Assembly: GCF_000006565.2 (NCBI RefSeq)
Contig: NC_031470.1
Span: 1,304,954-1,368,953, forward strand
DNA length: 64,000 bases
Origin: Toxoplasma gondii ME49
Lineage: Eukaryota; Apicomplexa; Conoidasida; Eucoccidiorida; Sarcocystidae
Direction of reading: 5' to 3'
Shown here: positions 60,706 to 64,000 of the stretch, one piece after another
Layout: each line of letters begins with the position of its first letter
How positions within the stretch are numbered: the first letter of the stretch is position 1
Translations under genes and position numbers: made by a program
The notes under the pieces: generated by a model
Told to the model about the DNA's origin: nothing
Databases searched by the model: none
What the model saw: the letters and a program-made list of their open reading frames with translations, nothing else

Positions 60706-63142
60706 TGTATATGGATATCTTGCAGTGTGCGTCCTTGTGTTGAGCGCCTTGTCTTCGGTGCAGGAGATTTGTTTCGCTGTTGGACAGCGTGGTGCATGTC
60801 TCTCGTGCCTGTTGTTTTTTGTGTAGGAAGTTCCAGGAAAAGCGTCGACTGGAGATGCGCCTGGCGCCGAGTAAGTTGTCTTTCGGCGAGGAAGCAGACG
60901 AAGTCCTTGTGCAGGTTCTGGAGGAGCGAGACAGACAGTCGAAACGCGAAGAGGTCCTCGCAGCGAGAGAAAAGCTGCGCGCGAGTCCAGCACCCGTGAC
61001 GGCCGCCAGTGCTCTTGGAGAGAGAGACGCAAAAGGCGAGGAGCGACGCGAGGGTGACAGTTGCGAGAGCGCCGAGCCTGGGGTGTCTAGACTTCTCAGG
61101 GCGCAGGTGAAGGCCGGCTGCGCGAGCGACGCCGCTCCCGCAGAAGCAGAGAAAACAGGCAGCGAGGAAGGAGACGCGTCTCTCTTCAGAAGGAGTCGAG
61201 TGAAGATCGAAAGGCAAGACGAAGAGAAGAGCGAGCGAGACGAGTCGACAGAAAGAAGCGACCGAGAGAAACCTGATGGAAGTCTTTTCAGAAAACGCCG
61301 AATCGGGAAGGACCCGACCATCGACACAGATTTCCTGCCGGTAAGAACGAGGGGGATGTTCCGTGGTGAATTCATGAACGAGACAAGACCTCGAGAAGCA
61401 TGCTCTGGTGAGACTCTGCGACTAGTTTTTAACTGCCGTTCTTTCCTGCAGCTTTCCTGGAGGGGCGCGTTCCACGGCTGTCTGGTCCAGTCTCGCGCTT
61501 CCCCTTTTTCGATAGACGTTTCTCGAAAGGATTCGTCTCCAACGCCTCTCTTCCCCGCGCGCTTCAGTGTCTTCGCACTCGTGCATGGATTTCCACATAC
61601 ACACAAACATGCATATTTTTAAGTAAATTATGCGGATATGTTTGCTCGCCCAACGCCGTCTGTATCCGTATCGCGACCTGTTTCGTTTTTTTCGAGTCTA
61701 TGTATCTCTATGCGTCCCTCACGACGCGCGGGAGAACAATCGCGACATCGCTTTCTCTATTTGGGTCTGCCTATCGAGGTTCACGTAGGTGTACATACAC
61801 ACGCGTCTTTCCCCCTCTGCGGAGTATCCAGGTGGTTGATCCGTCGTTTTTCTTTCGCATGTCTCGCTCAGGACGAAGAGAGAGACGCTCAGATTCTTGC
61901 GGAGCGAAAGCGCCTCATCGAAGAGTATCATCGTTTGGAGGACGAGGCCAAGAGTACGTTCGCAGGCGGCCATTTCCGGAGAGTTCTTCTGTCAGATGCA
62001 TTTCTTCGTTTAAGAACCACCGTTGCATGCTTTTACTTTCGCAGCCGAGTCGTGTCTCATACCGCCCAGGAATTCCGACTCTGCAGTTCACCAGCTCGTC
62101 TGTTATGCGGTCCTCTGTCTTCTCTAGAGAGCTGGGCCTTGCACTTCTACGCAGGCATGTTCCTTTAGGGAACGGTGGACAGTTGCTTGTCTTCTTGCAT
62201 TGTCGCTTCGGACTCCCTCCGCCGGGTGCTCTTCCGGTGTTTCTCTGGATCGTTTCTTCTGTCTTCTGACGTCGTCAGTGTCGGCGTCCGTGTATCCTTT
62301 TCAAATCCCAGCAGATTGCCGCTCTTTGTTTTCCACTTCGCGCATGCCTTGTTTCTGACTTGTTCGTCCTTCTGTGCATTCACACTTTTTCTTTTGTAGA
62401 GGAGCCTCTCTGGATCACTTACTCCTTCTGGGATGGAACGGGGCACCGGCGACGCACTTGCGTGAGGAAAGGAAGTTCGATTTTGGAGTTCTTGGACCAG
62501 GCGCGAAAAGAACTGGAGAAGGAATTCATCGAACTTCGAGGGATCGGAGCGATCGACTTGATGTACATCAAGGAAGACCTCATTCTCCCTCACGTACGTC
62601 GTCCTCTCAGGGAGAAGCCGGCCGTCACGCTCTCTCTCTCTCTATCTGCGTTGCCATCTCTCTTCTTGCGTCTTTCCTCTGTCGTGTACACCTCGTCTCG
62701 TCTCTTTCTTTCGCTCTCTGCCGCTACCTTCCTCTCCCCGATCCCGTTGTCTGCTGCGTTCTGTTTCTCTCTGTCTTTCGCGCTCGTGTCTCCTCTTCGT
62801 TCCTTTTCTCCCTTCTTTCTTCTCCTCTCTGTTTGCTTCTTTCGTCTGTTCTCTCTTTGCTCTGCCTCTCGGTTGACTTCGCGGTCTGGTCGTGAGGGTG
62901 CCTCTGGAGTGTTGCGCGTCCTTCGGATTCTCTTTCGCCTTCAGAGCTTGACGTTTTACGACTTGATCAAGACGAAGGCGCGAGGGAAGAGTGGACCTCT
63001 CTTCAACTTCAGCGTCCACGAGGACGTCCGAATGACCAATGACAGCAGAGTGGAAAAAGAGGATTCGCATGCAGGCAAAGTCGTGGAACGCAAATGGTTC
63101 GAGCGCAACAAACATATTTTTCCGGCTTCCAGATGGGAGGTG
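60145..63142 (+). CDS. XAP5/FAM50 family protein, 3' end outside the window
   Basis: Five exons are visible: 60145-60446, 60827-61340, 61872-61953, 62400-62593 and 62945-63142 (the last may end at 63139), about 430 codons. The ATG at 60145 gives SNLGESGNAVLQTIQASEGG followed by an Arg/Glu helix, as at the start of FAM50 proteins. An open frame extends upstream to 59902 but lacks similarity. Conserved blocks in order are a helical N-terminal block ending near SLFPQKFQEKR, GKDPTIDTDFLP, ITYSFWDGTGHRR, LMYIKEDLILPH, YDLIKTKARGKSGPLFNF, and DSHAGKVV with NKHIFPASRWE. FAM50A in humans is a nuclear protein associated with the spliceosome, and the Arabidopsis homologue XCT affects the circadian clock and small RNAs. 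A nuclear RNA-processing role here is inferred. The middle of exon 2 is an acidic, Ser-rich insertion without family similarity. The expected final segment (Y-D-P ... Y-T-I) is missing and should lie on an exon beyond position 64000. Confidence 0.93.
60668..60702. repeat. (TA)n microsatellite
   Basis: A pure TA run of about 35 bases lies in the first intron of the XAP5 gene. Confidence 0.92.
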
Positions 63143-64000
63143 GTAGGACGCTTCTTTTCTATAAAATTTCCAAATGCTGTTCTTTCTTCAAGTTGTGACT
63201 CTTGGCTTTTCGCGCCTTCGAGCGTTTTCTGGACCTCGTTCCACAGGACTTCTTGTGCCTTTGTTGCCTTGTCTAACTGATAGCTTCTGCCTTCCTCGTG
63301 GAGAAGGAAGCCATCGCTGCTTTCTTTTGACGTCTCATTGTGGAGCCTTCCTCCACCTCTTTCCGTTCTAGTGGTGCCGGAAGTCCAAATCTTCGTTGCA
63401 AATTCCTGCCGCTCTCTAGGCACTGCTCCTCTGTTTTCTGTCGCTTGCGTGCATTAACCGGCTTTGCTTTCGAAAAGGCCAGTCGACGGGTGTTTTCGCT
63501 TCCATTCACTTGCTCATTTCTTCGCACGCTCTCTTTGTCAGTCCATCCTGCTTCGCTTGCTCCAAATAAAGGATCGTCTAAGTCGTTCCTGGCTCGCTCG
63601 CTATCCGATTTCTCTGCAGCTTCCCTCGTGCAGTTTTCTTTCTCTCTGCATGTCCCTGTGTCTGTTTCTCCCCCTTGTCATTCCCAGCGCCGTCTGTGAA
63701 GGGTGTTCGCAGTGCTATGCACTCTCACAGGAGATGAACTCTGGCTGCTGGTCGCTTCTTCAGTCTCGCTGGTTCTCGTCGTCTGCCTTCGGCAACGAAA
63801 CCATTGTCCTCTTGATTTTGGCTTCTCCTCTCTGCTTTCGCCTCGCCTGTATATCTCTGCTTTTTCTCTTCTCTTCTCTGTGTCCTTTATCGCTCGTTTT
63901 CGTTTTCGTCTCTCTTGTCCGCTCGAGCTCATCTTCTCCGTCGTGGTTCCGGTCTGCGGCGCAACTTATGTTCCTTCTCTTTTCTCTCTGATTTACTTCC
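63143..64000 (+). other. Partial intron of the XAP5 gene
   Basis: This pyrimidine-rich DNA follows exon 5. I looked for an acceptor followed by the family's short C-terminal Y-D-P motif and found none, so the intron probably runs past the window end. Confidence 0.6.

Noticed and set aside
1..64000. CRISPR arrays, insertion sequences, retroelements, tRNA or rRNA genes
   Set aside because: No repeat-spacer arrays, terminal repeats, reverse transcriptase motifs or recognisable RNA gene sequences were found by reading either strand.

Overview
The window looks like nuclear DNA of a coccidian apicomplexan, most likely Toxoplasma gondii or a close relative (Hammondia, Neospora). The genes carry many short GT-AG introns with pyrimidine-rich 3' ends. 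There are abundant (TA)n microsatellites in introns, candidate WGAGACG promoter heptamers, and C/G-preferring third codon positions. The species call is an inference from style, not from a database match.

Three protein genes can be supported. (1) A giant + strand gene fills about 45 kb (374 to 45819). I assembled 60 candidate exons whose phases agree from end to end, giving about 4,994 codons. It predicts a type I membrane protein. It starts with a Cys-poor N-terminal region with a hydrophobic segment at residues 53-66. An ectodomain of roughly 2,700 residues follows, made of GCC2/GCC3-type cysteine modules (C-P-x-G-x-Y/F-C repeats). Then come a different Cys module, a juxtamembrane beta-rich domain, one transmembrane helix (about residue 3553-3574), and a cytoplasmic tail of about 1,420 residues that is largely charged, coiled-coil-like sequence. 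(2) A - strand gene (55980 down to 49337, 9 exons, 567 aa) encodes a probably N-myristoylated CAMK/CDPK-like Ser/Thr kinase with a complete catalytic core but no visible EF-hands. (3) A + strand gene from 60145 encodes an XAP5/FAM50 protein. Its last short exon lies beyond the window.

Layout: genes 1 and 2 converge, with about 3.5 kb between their stop codons (45820-49336). Genes 2 and 3 diverge across about 4.2 kb of purine/pyrimidine-skewed DNA (55981-60144) that probably holds both promoters. No mobile element, tRNA, rRNA or CRISPR array was seen.

The main item of interest is gene 1. It combines a very large GCC2/GCC3 ectodomain, a single TM and a giant coiled-coil tail. Its ectodomain introns repeatedly cut the Gly codon of the C-x-x-G motif, while its tail introns are mostly phase 0. 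This suggests that two halves of different origin were joined. The three neighbours do not form an evident pathway. XAP5/FAM50 is a nuclear, splicing-linked factor, the kinase is probably membrane-tethered, and gene 1 is probably a surface or secretory-organelle membrane protein.
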